NCBI RefSeq assembly: GCF_900000175.1
Contig: NZ_CWGJ01000005.1
Span: 1-64,000 of the forward strand
DNA from: Estrella lausannensis
GTDB lineage: Bacteria > Chlamydiota > Chlamydiia > Chlamydiales > Criblamydiaceae
DNA length: 64,000 nt
Direction of reading: 5' to 3'
In this document: one piece after another, positions 26,165-34,460 of the stretch
Layout: each line of letters begins with the position of its first letter
Numbering within the stretch: the first letter of the stretch is position 1
Translations under genes and position numbers: made by a program
Notes under the pieces: model-generated
Seen by the model: the letters and a program-made list of their open reading frames with translations, nothing else
Database searches by the model: none
Told to the model about the DNA's origin: nothing

Positions 26165-26968
26165 CTAATCTAAGCTGATGTTTAGCTCGTATTGGGGAGT
26201 CTGCCCCAGGTTTCTGCTGACCACCTGCTTGGCTGCCTTATCTAAGAGAACATGCCAATCGGCGGGTTTTGGTGAGTTTACATCTTCAATCAAAAACCTT
26301 AAGAGGGCCAGTGTATAGAGGCCCCCGCTTTCCGTTCCCCAGGAAAACTCTCCGGGGATCGAGCTCCCGATAAGAATGGTCCCTTTGGTTTTCAAAAACA
26401 GCCTTTTATAGTTTGCCTGCTGGTATGAGATCGGTTTTAAGTGCTTGTAGGCATGGATGGGGACAACCGGCGGAGCGCTCTTCTCCGGTAAGACGTTATT
26501 GCAGCAGTCAGATAGGGCGATTAGCAGCCTTGGCTTTTTGGCCGAGAGGCTTTGAAAGACGGCGTAGAAATCAATCCCGATCTTGTCGGAGGTGAGGTAG
26601 AGATTGGGCCACTGATTGCCGCTTTTGGAATTGGTTCTGAAGCCGTGGCCTGAAAAGTAAAAGAACACCACGTCGTCTTCGTGGATGGTGATCTCTTTGA
26701 GCGCCTCAACGAAAGGTTTGCCGGCTTTTTCATTGGTGAAGGTGTAAAGAACCAGGGGAAGGCCTGTTCCTTTCGAAATCCTTTGCAGTTCTGCCTGCCA
26801 ATTTTTTAAGTCGGAGCTCACTGACTTTTCCAGGTTCTGCGCTCTAGTGTCGCAGAGCAAGATGGCCTTGATTTCGCCCGCATCGCTGAAAGAGGAAAAC
26901 GCAAGGAGGATAAGAAAAAGCCACCACCTGGCGCTTGGCTGGATGCAGGCGAAAATCAAAGATTTCAT
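26165..26968 (-). CDS. Exported caspase-fold (C14) protease, copy 2
   Basis: 267 aa. A signal-like N-terminus (WWLFLILLAFSSFSDA) is followed by a caspase/metacaspase domain. Catalytic His is H108 in FFYFSGHGF, and the catalytic Cys is C156 (or C155) in ALSDCCNN. The strand ILLCDTR and the acidic DDVVFFYFSG precede them as in the family. Its first four bases overlap the stop of the lipoprotein gene (ATGA), which indicates coupling. Paralogous to the gene at 27509. A signal peptide implies action in the periplasm, at the surface or outside the cell; substrate unknown. Confidence 0.85.
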   Translation of the reverse strand: MKSLIFACIQPSARWWLFLILLAFSSFSDAGEIKAILLCDTRAQNLEKSVSSDLKNWQAELQRISKGTGLPLVLYTFTNEKAGKPFVEALKEITIHEDDVVFFYFSGHGFRTNSKSGNQWPNLYLTSDKIGIDFYAVFQSLSAKKPRLLIALSDCCNNVLPEKSAPPVVPIHAYKHLKPISYQQANYKRLFLKTKGTILIGSSIPGEFSWGTESGGLYTLALLRFLIEDVNSPKPADWHVLLDKAAKQVVSRNLGQTPQYELNISLD

Positions 26969-27483
26969 GAGCGGTCCTCTTCATTCAGGCGCAGTATGCG
27001 TTCGATGGAATCGGAAATAGCATCCGCTTCCAAGATGGTTTCCTTATCTTGCCTGATCACTTTGATCTGCTTGCACCAGGGACTGAAAAGGACGGTTACC
27101 GTCTCTTGGTTACGAGCTTTGAAATGCATGGCTGATTTGGGGACAAAAAGGCAGGACTTCATCCGGTGAAACTCGAAGTTTTCATCATTGAGGATGAGTC
27201 TTTTAAGCTGTTCTGCTTGCCTGTCTGACAGAGGCTTGCCAAATCCGGTGTAGACATGTCCTTTGTCCTTGGCTGGCCCGATTTCTTCAACCTCTATTAA
27301 GCCGGCTTGATGGATAGTCTCCAAAGCCTCTCCACCTACTCTTTCCCTTAAAAGGGGGAGGCTGATCTCTTTTTTAGCTTCGCCTCGCATACCGCAAGCT
27401 GCCGCCACAAACGAAATCAGGATTAAGAGACAGGCTGTAATGGCGTACTTTTTCATGACATCACTTAAATTTATCCTACTCAT
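26965..27483 (-). CDS. Probable lipoprotein between two caspase-like genes
   Basis: 172 aa; the start at 27483 is supported by AGAGGT six bases upstream. A 15-residue hydrophobic stretch ends FVAAAC-G, an acceptable though not ideal lipobox with Cys at about 30. The remainder is mixed alpha/beta and has no catalytic motif that I recognise. Placed between, and coupled to, two caspase-fold genes in one operon, it could be an inhibitor, tether or substrate of the proteases; this is inference from position only. Confidence 0.6.
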   Translation of the reverse strand: MSRINLSDVMKKYAITACLLILISFVAAACGMRGEAKKEISLPLLRERVGGEALETIHQAGLIEVEEIGPAKDKGHVYTGFGKPLSDRQAEQLKRLILNDENFEFHRMKSCLFVPKSAMHFKARNQETVTVLFSPWCKQIKVIRQDKETILEADAISDSIERILRLNEEDRS

Positions 27484-27508
27484 AGACTACCTCTTGATAA
27501 AGTTGCAA

Positions 27509-28291
27509 TCAGTTCATCCAGATGATCTGGTATTGGGGTTGTTGCTGCTGATAAAGGACGGAACGCGTCTCCGATAAGATATGGTCCCAATCGGCTGTGC
27601 CGGCTGGATTGTTCACTGCCTGTCCAAGAAAGCGCAGGTAATGATACGTGAAATGGCCGCCGCGCACTTCGTCGCAGTAGGAGTAGAGTTTCGGGGAGGA
27701 GCCTGATGCGATGATAACCGCTTTAGTCTCCGCAAAAAGCTTTCGGTAGTTAGCACTGATGTTCTCTTCGTCTTGGAAAAAGTCGCGCTTGATCAGGGTT
27801 TCGGGTGCATATTTTTCCGGGATGACGTTGTTGCAGATATCTCCAATCGCCAAGATGAAACGGGGGTTTTTGTTGATCAGGATCTCCGTCATGTACTCCA
27901 GATTGATCCCTTTCCAACCCGGCAGGGCGATGTTGGGCCAGATGTTGTCTTGGGGATTATCTGTTCTGTAGCCGTGTCCGGAGTAGTAGAGGATGATGGC
28001 GTCATCATCGCTAACTTGCAGGTTTTCGAGTGAAGTGATGATGTTGGTTGAATTGAGGTTGCTGCCTGTGATCACGATTTCATTGAGCTCAAGGCCCGAG
28101 TATTTCGAAATGGTCTTGCCATGCTCTTTCATTTTGTTGACATCAAGATTGACGGTGCGACCGATGCTTCTGTCTTGGGTGTCCCCTAAGATAATGGTGT
28201 GCAGGGTGGCTGAAAAAGCCGCGTGCGGCAATAGGGCAAGGCATGCGCATGCAAACGCCAGGACGAGAGACAGGCGGATCTTCTTGTTCAT
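27509..28291 (-). CDS. Exported caspase-fold (C14) protease, copy 1
   Basis: 260 aa; GAGGAA ribosome site. A clear Sec signal (LSLVLAFACACLALLPHAAFSA) is followed by a caspase-like domain with H106 in ILYYSGHGYR and C153 in AIGDICNN. The YRTDN-x-x-x-x-x-WPN motif after the His is also present in copy 2 (FRTNS...WPN), so both belong to one subfamily. No propeptide, death-fold or C-terminal extension. First gene of a three-gene operon. Most bacterial caspase-like proteins are cytosolic, so a tandem exported pair is noteworthy. Confidence 0.85.
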   Translation of the reverse strand: MNKKIRLSLVLAFACACLALLPHAAFSATLHTIILGDTQDRSIGRTVNLDVNKMKEHGKTISKYSGLELNEIVITGSNLNSTNIITSLENLQVSDDDAIILYYSGHGYRTDNPQDNIWPNIALPGWKGINLEYMTEILINKNPRFILAIGDICNNVIPEKYAPETLIKRDFFQDEENISANYRKLFAETKAVIIASGSSPKLYSYCDEVRGGHFTYHYLRFLGQAVNNPAGTADWDHILSETRSVLYQQQQPQYQIIWMN

Positions 28292-28408
28292 CTTGAGTTC
28301 CTCAGAGGATTAATTGAATTTAATTGGTTTGGAAAGTGCTTATCTTAACGTTTTTTTGTTAAGGAGGTATTAAGAAATGGTGTGGGGTAAGTAAACGATT
28401 TTAAAATT

Positions 28409-29161
28409 TCAACTGAGTGTGAATAGTGGAGTAAAGGACGCAATCAGTGATTTTCTGAGGGCTGACCGGGCCGCTTCCAGAGACGGAGGCGAGGGCGGGC
28501 TCGTTTTCAGCAGGGGGCATGAGCTGCTGAGCATGGCGCTGACGATTTGGGGGTGGCCGGGCAAAAGAGCGTGCAACAGGTCTGATTCCGGAAGCGCCAG
28601 GGTGATGCTCGCTTGGTGAAGGAGTCCGGATTTGGTCCTTCGCTGCGCTGCGCCGCCGATTTTTTTCCCATGGAGCATAATATCATAGACTGTCGCCTTG
28701 GCAAGGCAGAATCCTCCCAGCGGAGATCCGGTCTTTTCCCCGTCTGCTGCCAATTCTGGCTCTACCGCAAAGACCTCTTTGACAGCTCTCAGGGCGTGGG
28801 AATTGATCAGCCGGTAGCTCTCTTTGACATTTTGTGGGAAAACCGGGTGGTCGATCGGCATGAGAAAGGAAAAGGTGAAATCGAAAGTGTGAAAGATGAG
28901 GCCGCCGCCGGTAGGGCGCTTGGCGATCTGCATGTCCATTTTTGCGACAGCTTCTCGGTCGAAGAAAAGCTCGGGCTTCATGAAGAGGCCGTGTGTACAC
29001 GATGCCGGGGGAAACTGGTAGAATCGAATCAACGTTCTAGGGGTGTTCTCCAAGCCATTTAACAGGGCAAAATCGAGATCCATGTTTTCTTGAGCGGGGA
29101 GAACTCCTGAGTCCATGACGTGGAGGGTGTGATGAGTTTCCCGGGAGCATGTCATAGCCAA
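28409..29161 (-). CDS. lplA: Lipoate-protein ligase A family protein
   Basis: 250 aa. The motif AKRPTGGGLIFHTFDFTFS corresponds to the lipoate/biotin-binding R-x-x-GGG-x-x-x-H, and GKKIGGAAQRR holds the expected lysine, followed by LLHQASI. The enzyme activates lipoate and joins it to the E2 and GcvH lysines. Chlamydia species also keep an LplA gene close to gcsH and clpC. GcvH at 14901 is a natural target. The C-terminal accessory part of E. coli LplA is missing, as in many shorter family members. Start uncertain between 29161 and 29155. Confidence 0.82.
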   Translation of the reverse strand: MAMTCSRETHHTLHVMDSGVLPAQENMDLDFALLNGLENTPRTLIRFYQFPPASCTHGLFMKPELFFDREAVAKMDMQIAKRPTGGGLIFHTFDFTFSFLMPIDHPVFPQNVKESYRLINSHALRAVKEVFAVEPELAADGEKTGSPLGGFCLAKATVYDIMLHGKKIGGAAQRRTKSGLLHQASITLALPESDLLHALLPGHPQIVSAMLSSSCPLLKTSPPSPPSLEAARSALRKSLIASFTPLFTLS

Positions 29162-29178
29162 AAAAAGATCCTGTCGAC

Positions 29179-29871
29179 TTAGCGGATGAGGTAGGGATGC
29201 TCCACGTCATTAAGTCTGTCGCCGAATCCAAACCCTAAATTTTTCAGATGATGGGTGCATGGGTCATTTTCTTGCAATGTGTATATCGATTTCTGCTTGG
29301 CTATCACGATGGTTAAATAGTTGCAGCAGGCAGGGGGGGTGTAGTCTTCAGCGAAGTCGAGTGGAAGGCCTCCTTTGAAGAGCACGACGTGGCCGGGTTC
29401 TTTGGAGAAAAAGAGTGAGGGTGCACCCTCTTCTTTGTCTTGGGATATTGAATTGTCGCCCCCGAGGCAGATGATCGCTCCCATGAGCGTTCCCTGAAAA
29501 GGGAAGGATTTCATCAGGTTGTTGCGGAAAGGCAGGGGTTCGCCGCCAAAGAGCCACTGGTCGGCAGCGAGCCTCAAGGGCCTTTGATGGATCAGCTGTG
29601 CGGACACCTTCCCCAGCTTGCCGTTCAGCAGCACTCTTCTGATATCGGAAGAGTCGCGGAAAAGGTCGCGGCTTTTGAGGTACCACTCTTTCGGTTTGAA
29701 GCGGTAGAACTTCTCTTTGGAAGCGTCGTAGCGCTTTTCCAAGGTGCTCTCAATCGAGTCTTTCAGCCTGGTAAGCTCTTTTTCCGTAAAGATACCGGGG
29801 AGTTCTACAAATCCCTTGCTTTCAAAGGAAAAAATTTCATCGCTGCCAACAATAAGTTCCATACTGCACAT
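29179..29871 (-). CDS. Unknown protein with PhyH-like N-terminus
   Basis: 230 aa (MELIVGS at 29862 is an alternative start). The beginning, SKGFVELPGIFTEKELTRLKDSI, reads like the entry helix of phytanoyl-CoA dioxygenase-type proteins, with a later AADQWLFGGE. The expected HxD pair is not evident; LPLDF and PACCNYL are in the corresponding region. It may therefore be a non-catalytic relative or only superficially similar. It is separated from lplA by only 17 bp and is probably co-transcribed with it. Confidence 0.5.
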   Translation of the reverse strand: MCSMELIVGSDEIFSFESKGFVELPGIFTEKELTRLKDSIESTLEKRYDASKEKFYRFKPKEWYLKSRDLFRDSSDIRRVLLNGKLGKVSAQLIHQRPLRLAADQWLFGGEPLPFRNNLMKSFPFQGTLMGAIICLGGDNSISQDKEEGAPSLFFSKEPGHVVLFKGGLPLDFAEDYTPPACCNYLTIVIAKQKSIYTLQENDPCTHHLKNLGFGFGDRLNDVEHPYLIR

Positions 29872-30044
29872 TTTAATTTTTCATATCCGGAAGATCAACC
29901 ATTATTGGGGTACAACCCTTTAAAATCAAATATTCACTGGGGTTGGGCACAAATTTTTGGCTAGATTAAGGCTGTCTATGATGATTTAATTGATTTCAAA
30001 CAATCATTTGTAATACAATTTTTTAAAAATAAACCTGTTTTTAT

Positions 30045-30776
30045 ATGCTAGTTAATTCTGTTTGCACTTTCTTTTTTCATCCCTTGAATGAGCGGCACTC
30101 TCTGCCCGTCAAGGTCATGTCGGTGATTACCATGGTTGCTTTGTCCATTCTGACAGCCGGGATATATCTCGCGGTCTTCGCTTGCGTGAATCTAGCGGAA
30201 AGCCGCTCCATTAGTCACCTGCCGATGCATACTAAACCGATGCTTCCCTTGGGAGCTGCAACGGGTTTTGTGGGAACCGAAGAGCTCAAAAGAAAGCAGA
30301 AAAGCCACCTTATGAAACTTGAGGCGTTGGCTGCCAAGGGCGAGTGGCAGCATTTACGAGAGCATACAGCGCATAGGGACAGTGGGTTTGACTGGTGGAT
30401 GTTTCCCACCGATCGCTCTAGCGCGGGACAGGGGGATAAATATCAACTTGGCAAAGAGGACATTGCAAAACTGAAAGCCGATCCCGAGTTTATGGAGTCG
30501 TACCGAAATGGGGTGCGGCTGGTTCTTCTTTCCTGGGGCTGGGATTCCTCTTACGATACTTCGGTTCAAAACAGCAAGCAGCGTTGGACAAACTATCAGG
30601 TGCGCCTTGGCAAGATGGCCCATTCACTTTTCCTTTTCGAGGAAAAGGCACTTCTTCAAAGCATCCAAAAGTTTTGCGATGAAAGGGGAATCACTCCCCA
30701 TCTCGAACCGTGGATCCGGAAGTATATCGCAAGCGCCTCAAAATTCGGCATTGGGCAAGGAGAGAGAGTTTTCTAA
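30045..30776 (+). CDS. Small membrane-anchored protein of unknown function
   Basis: 243 aa. The N-terminus has a hydrophobic hairpin at about residues 26-49 (VITMVALSILTAGIYLAVFACV), followed by a cytosolic-looking helical domain rich in Trp, Lys and Glu. No clear ribosome site precedes the ATG, so the start may be wrong. The position of the hydrophobic stretch near the start resembles that in the genes at 16717, 18018 and 58683, which may belong to a loose set of chlamydial membrane proteins. Function not recognised. Confidence 0.55.
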   Translation: MLVNSVCTFFFHPLNERHSLPVKVMSVITMVALSILTAGIYLAVFACVNLAESRSISHLPMHTKPMLPLGAATGFVGTEELKRKQKSHLMKLEALAAKGEWQHLREHTAHRDSGFDWWMFPTDRSSAGQGDKYQLGKEDIAKLKADPEFMESYRNGVRLVLLSWGWDSSYDTSVQNSKQRWTNYQVRLGKMAHSLFLFEEKALLQSIQKFCDERGITPHLEPWIRKYIASASKFGIGQGERVF

Positions 30777-31006
30777 GATTGAAAGATTCTGATATTAGGT
30801 GACTTGAGGCTTGTCATCGCGAAGTCCTTTCAAAGCCCGCCTCCTTTTGCCAAATTTTGAAAAGCTTCCGGAAAGTCTCCAAAAGGCTAGGACGATCCGT
30901 CAAAGACTTACGCTTGTTGGATAAAAAATTGCTGCCGGACCGGCTGTTTCTCTCTCTTTCCTTTTTTGACTTAAGCAAAATCAATCCTTTCGTTACGATT
31001 TAGGCC
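30777..31006. repeat. Half copy of the MITE-like element upstream of rnc
   Basis: From about 30777, GATTGAAAGATT...ATATTAGGTGACTTG..., then TTTTGCCAAATTTTGAAAAGCTTCCGG to about 30880. This corresponds to pieces of the centre and right arm of the full element at 62077-62236. The remaining 120 bp before rnc should contain its promoter; none is striking. Confidence 0.6.
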
Positions 31007-31720
31007 ATGGAAAAAAAACATCATTCGTTAGTCAATCTCAAATTCATCGAAGAAAAGTTAGGCGCCGTCTTTCATGACAAAAGACTCTTGGAGCTCGCTT
31101 TTGTCCACCGCTCTTTTGTGAATGAAAACAAAGGGATCAAGGAGCATAACGAGCGCCTTGAGTTTTTGGGCGACTCTATCTTAGGTCTTATTGTCTCGGA
31201 GTTTCTTTTTAAAAATCTTCCGCTAACCCGGGAGGGGGAGCTCTCGTTTTTGCGCTCGCGTCTTGTCGAGGCAAAGTCATGTGCTCATTACGTCCAAAAG
31301 CTTGGAGTCGGCGAGTTTATCTTGCTTGGCAAAGGGGAAAAGCTCAATGAGGGAAAGGGAAGGCTGTCGATCCAGGCCGATCTTTTTGAAGCGATCATGG
31401 GAGCACTTTTTCTCGATGGCGGATTTGATGCCTGCAAGAATTTTTTCTTCTCCCACTTCATGAACGAAGTGGACAAAATCCTGAAGATGCCGCTGCAGAA
31501 CTGGAAAGCGATCCTGCAGGATCTGTCGCAGAAAACGTTTCAGGAAATGCCTGTTTACAACGTCCTTGAGGCAACCGGGCCCGATCATAAGAAATCGTTC
31601 AAAGTTGCCGTCCTGATTAAAAATAAGACTCTTGGCGAGGGAACGGGATCGTCCAAAAAAGAGGCTGAGCAGCAGGCAGCTTGTGAAGCCCTGAAAAAAC
31701 TCAAGCCTGAACTTTTTTAA
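31007..31720 (+). CDS. rnc: Ribonuclease III
   Basis: 237 aa. Cuts double-stranded RNA in rRNA and mRNA maturation. Signature ERLEFLGDSILGLIV at residues 50-64 contains the metal-binding Glu and Asp; the second acidic pair is in QADLFEAIMGALFLDGG (about residues 125-141). C-terminal double-stranded RNA binding domain from about 163 (LSQKTFQEMPVYNVLEATG ... SSKKEAEQQAACEAL). Full length. First gene of a run rnc-radA-hemC-hemD, an order also seen in Chlamydia for rnc, radA and hemC. Confidence 0.97.
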   Translation: MEKKHHSLVNLKFIEEKLGAVFHDKRLLELAFVHRSFVNENKGIKEHNERLEFLGDSILGLIVSEFLFKNLPLTREGELSFLRSRLVEAKSCAHYVQKLGVGEFILLGKGEKLNEGKGRLSIQADLFEAIMGALFLDGGFDACKNFFFSHFMNEVDKILKMPLQNWKAILQDLSQKTFQEMPVYNVLEATGPDHKKSFKVAVLIKNKTLGEGTGSSKKEAEQQAACEALKKLKPELF

Positions 31721-31744
31721 AGAGACTCTCTAAAAAGGCGCTTC

Positions 31745-33124
31745 ATGGCGATCAAAGATAAGCAACGAACTGAATACGCCTGTGCCACATGCGGCACGAG
31801 GCAGATGAAGTGGACGGGACAGTGTCCCAAATGCCTTGAGTGGAATACTTTCCATGAAGAGGTCCGCTTTGTGGAAAAGTTCGATGCCAAAAAGAGCCGC
31901 ATCACCGAGAAACCAAAACCCATCCGCTTAAAAGATGTCACCCTCAAAGAAACAACCCGCTTTGAGACGGAGATAAAAGAGTTTGACCGGATGATCGGGG
32001 GCGGCATTGTGCCTGGATCGCTCGCTTTGGTGGGAGGAGAACCCGGCATCGGCAAGTCCACCCTGATGCTGCAGCTCTCGGCACGGATTGCCAATAAGGG
32101 AAAAACCGTTCTCTATGTTACGGGTGAGGAGTCCGTCGAACAGACGACAATCAGAGCCCGGCGTCTTGGAATCGAGGAAGAGGGGCTGTTTCTTCTTGCA
32201 GAAACCAATTTCAATCACATCCTCCAAGAGATCGATGACATCAATCCCGATGTGCTGATCGTTGACTCCATTCAGGTGATTTACAAAGCCGATCTTCCTT
32301 CTGCCCCGGGGTCGGTGACCCAGGTGCGGGAGACGACGCAGGAGCTGATGCTGCTTTCGAAGGGCAGAGCCATTACGACCTTCATTATTGGTCATGTGAC
32401 GAAGGGAGGGGATATCGCCGGCCCGAAAGTGCTTGAGCATCTTGTCGACACCGTCCTTTATTTCGAAGGCGACAAACAGAACAATTTCCGGATGATCAAA
32501 GTGGTCAAAAACCGTTTTGGCCCGACAGACGAGGTCGCCGTGTTTCAGATGTTGAAAGGGGGCCTTGCCGAGGTGCCGAATCCCTCCGAGCTGTTTTTGG
32601 CGGAACGGGTGCTGGAAGTGCCCGGAGCTGCCGTCTCTGCCGCCCTTGAGGGCAACCGGCCGATCCTGATCGAGGCGCAAGCCCTTGTTAGTGAAACCAA
32701 TTTTCCGGCTCCGATGAGAAGGTCTTCAGGTATCGATCAAAATCGCCTGGCTCTTTTGCTTGCCGTCTTAGAAAAAAAAGTCCGCTATCCTCTTTATCGC
32801 TGCGATGTCTTTGTTTCTGTTGCCGGCGGTTTAAAGATTGTCGAGCCGGGTCTTGACTTGGCTTTGGTCCTTGCCGTCGCCTCCTCTTTCCGCAGTAAGC
32901 CAATCGACAGAAATACCTGTATGGCAGGAGAGGTCGGCCTCTCCGGAGAGGTGCGCCCGGTAGCCCGGATTGAAAGCCGTATCAAAGAGGCTAAACACAT
33001 GGGGTTCAAGCGCTTTATCTTGCCTAAGAGGAATATGAAGGGTCTCTCGAAAGAGGCCAGGGAAGGGATTATTCTTGTAGGAGCTGATTTTATCGAGGAG
33101 GCGATCGATGCCTGTATCAATTGA
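31745..33124 (+). CDS. radA: DNA repair protein RadA (Sms)
   Basis: 459 aa. Branch-migration helicase in recombination. N-terminal four-Cys zinc finger (C13, C16, C27, C30), Walker A GEPGIGKST at about 98-106, Walker B-type VLIVDSIQ near 177, the RadA-specific KNRFG motif near 250, and a Lon-protease-like C-terminal domain (VAGGLKIVEPGLDLALVLAVASS). All elements are present. It overlaps hemC by 17 bp, so both are probably translated from one message. Confidence 0.97.
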   Translation: MAIKDKQRTEYACATCGTRQMKWTGQCPKCLEWNTFHEEVRFVEKFDAKKSRITEKPKPIRLKDVTLKETTRFETEIKEFDRMIGGGIVPGSLALVGGEPGIGKSTLMLQLSARIANKGKTVLYVTGEESVEQTTIRARRLGIEEEGLFLLAETNFNHILQEIDDINPDVLIVDSIQVIYKADLPSAPGSVTQVRETTQELMLLSKGRAITTFIIGHVTKGGDIAGPKVLEHLVDTVLYFEGDKQNNFRMIKVVKNRFGPTDEVAVFQMLKGGLAEVPNPSELFLAERVLEVPGAAVSAALEGNRPILIEAQALVSETNFPAPMRRSSGIDQNRLALLLAVLEKKVRYPLYRCDVFVSVAGGLKIVEPGLDLALVLAVASSFRSKPIDRNTCMAGEVGLSGEVRPVARIESRIKEAKHMGFKRFILPKRNMKGLSKEAREGIILVGADFIEEAIDACIN

Positions 33125-33773
33125 GATTAGAGTAGGAGCGAGGAGCTCCAATCTGTCTAAAGCGCAAGTGGCCGAGGTGCTCGCGTTGATCCGAACGAAC
33201 TTCCCGGAGATCTCATTTGAGCCTGTTTTTGCTTTAAGCGCAGGGGATAAGGACAAGGCGACCTCTTTGAGAGATATCGGAAAAACCGATTTTTTCACAA
33301 AAGAGATCGATGAGATGCTGCTTAACGGGTCGGTCAGAATTGCCATCCATTCCGCCAAAGACCTGCCGGATCCTTTGCCTGAAGGGTTGAGTCTGATCGC
33401 CCTGACAAAGGGTGTTGACCCCGCCGACTCCCTCGTTTTAAGGCATGGTGATTCTTTAGACACCTTAAAAAAAGGGGCCGTGATCGCGACATCCTCCGAA
33501 AGAAGGGAACAGGAGTGTCTGAAACTTAAAGATGATTTTACCTTTATCGACCTTCGGGGAACCATTGAAGAGCGTCTTTTGAAGCTGGACAGGAGAGAAG
33601 CCGACGGGGTTGTTGTGGCGGAGGCTGCCTTGATTCGTTTGGGATTGACTCACTTAAACCGCGTCCGCCTCCCGGGTGAAACGGTTCCGGGGCAGGGGCG
33701 TCTTGCCATCTTGGCAAGAGAGGGAGACTCCGAGATGCAGCAGCTTTTTTCCTGCCTCCACTTCAAGCAGTGA
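33108..33773 (+). CDS. hemC: Porphobilinogen deaminase, short form
   Basis: 221 aa. Polymerises four porphobilinogens into hydroxymethylbilane in haem synthesis. Motifs: GARSSNLSKAQ at the start, RIAIHSAKDLPDPLPEGL, DLRGTIEERLLKLD and PGQGRLAI. The protein stops shortly after the PGQG motif, so most of the third domain, where the cofactor-carrying Cys of E. coli HemC lies, is missing; the only nearby Cys is in LFSCLHF. Chlamydial HemC proteins are short too, as far as I recall. The stop shares TGATG with hemD. Confidence 0.9.
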   Translation: MPVSIEIRVGARSSNLSKAQVAEVLALIRTNFPEISFEPVFALSAGDKDKATSLRDIGKTDFFTKEIDEMLLNGSVRIAIHSAKDLPDPLPEGLSLIALTKGVDPADSLVLRHGDSLDTLKKGAVIATSSERREQECLKLKDDFTFIDLRGTIEERLLKLDRREADGVVVAEAALIRLGLTHLNRVRLPGETVPGQGRLAILAREGDSEMQQLFSCLHFKQ

Positions 33774-34414
33774 TGAAGGAAGCACCGCGCGTTCTCTATC
33801 TTGGGCTGCAGCCTCCCCTCGAGGCAAACATCACTCACTATCCTGTGATCGCTATTTTTCCGCTTCATTTTACCGTGTATGAAAAAGAGCGCCTTCGCTC
33901 CTCCTTTATTCAGGCCGAATGGGTTTTGTTCACCAGTAAGAGTGCCATCGATCCCCTTCTTCGCCTCTTGGAAGGCGCTTCCTTTGAAGGGAAGACAGTC
34001 TTCTCCGTGGGGAAGAAAACGGCTTCCGCTTTAAAAGAGAGAGGAATTCAAGTGGACCAGATTCCTGAGGAGGAGACGCAGGAGGGGCTGATCGCTCTTT
34101 TCAAGAAGCACCCGTTGCGGGGCCGGACTGTGTTTTGCGGCAGATCGTCTCTCTCCAGGAATGTCCTGAAAAAGTTTCTTCTCGACCGGGGAGCCATCTA
34201 TTTCGATCCCGTACTCTATGAAACGAAAATATCCTATGATGAATCGAACAAGCCCTCGCTCAATGACTTCGATGAGGTGCTGTTCACAAGTCCCTCAACT
34301 GTCGATGGTTTCGTCCAGGCCTTCGCCGGCTGTCCCCTCCCTAAAAATCTGAAGTTGAAAGCAATCGGTCCTGTCACAGAGAAAAGACTGGAGGAGGTTT
34401 TCTCGAAGTGTTGA
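33773..34414 (+). CDS. hemD: Uroporphyrinogen-III synthase-like protein
   Basis: 213 aa from the ATG at 33773, which overlaps the hemC stop in TGATG. It follows the HemD pattern: WVLFTSKSAID (first domain), a FSVGKKTASALKERG block, LFTSPSTVDGFV and KAIGPVTEKRLEE in the second. HemD sequences are poorly conserved, but the position directly after hemC makes the assignment likely. Together they would make uroporphyrinogen III, which HemE (52595) then decarboxylates. Confidence 0.85.
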   Translation: MKEAPRVLYLGLQPPLEANITHYPVIAIFPLHFTVYEKERLRSSFIQAEWVLFTSKSAIDPLLRLLEGASFEGKTVFSVGKKTASALKERGIQVDQIPEEETQEGLIALFKKHPLRGRTVFCGRSSLSRNVLKKFLLDRGAIYFDPVLYETKISYDESNKPSLNDFDEVLFTSPSTVDGFVQAFAGCPLPKNLKLKAIGPVTEKRLEEVFSKC

Positions 34415-34460
34415 TGTTTTATAAAAAAAGGCTCAATATCGAGGAAAAAGGAGTCTAACC

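Noticed and set aside
29179-29871. Fifth 2OG-Fe(II) dioxygenase (PhyH-type)
   Set aside because: The entry helix is similar to phytanoyl-CoA dioxygenases, but I could not find an HxD...H set, so I kept it as unknown.
33108-33773. hemC as a pseudogene
   Set aside because: All conserved motifs up to PGQG are intact, the junctions with radA and hemD are tight, and other chlamydial HemC proteins are short as well.
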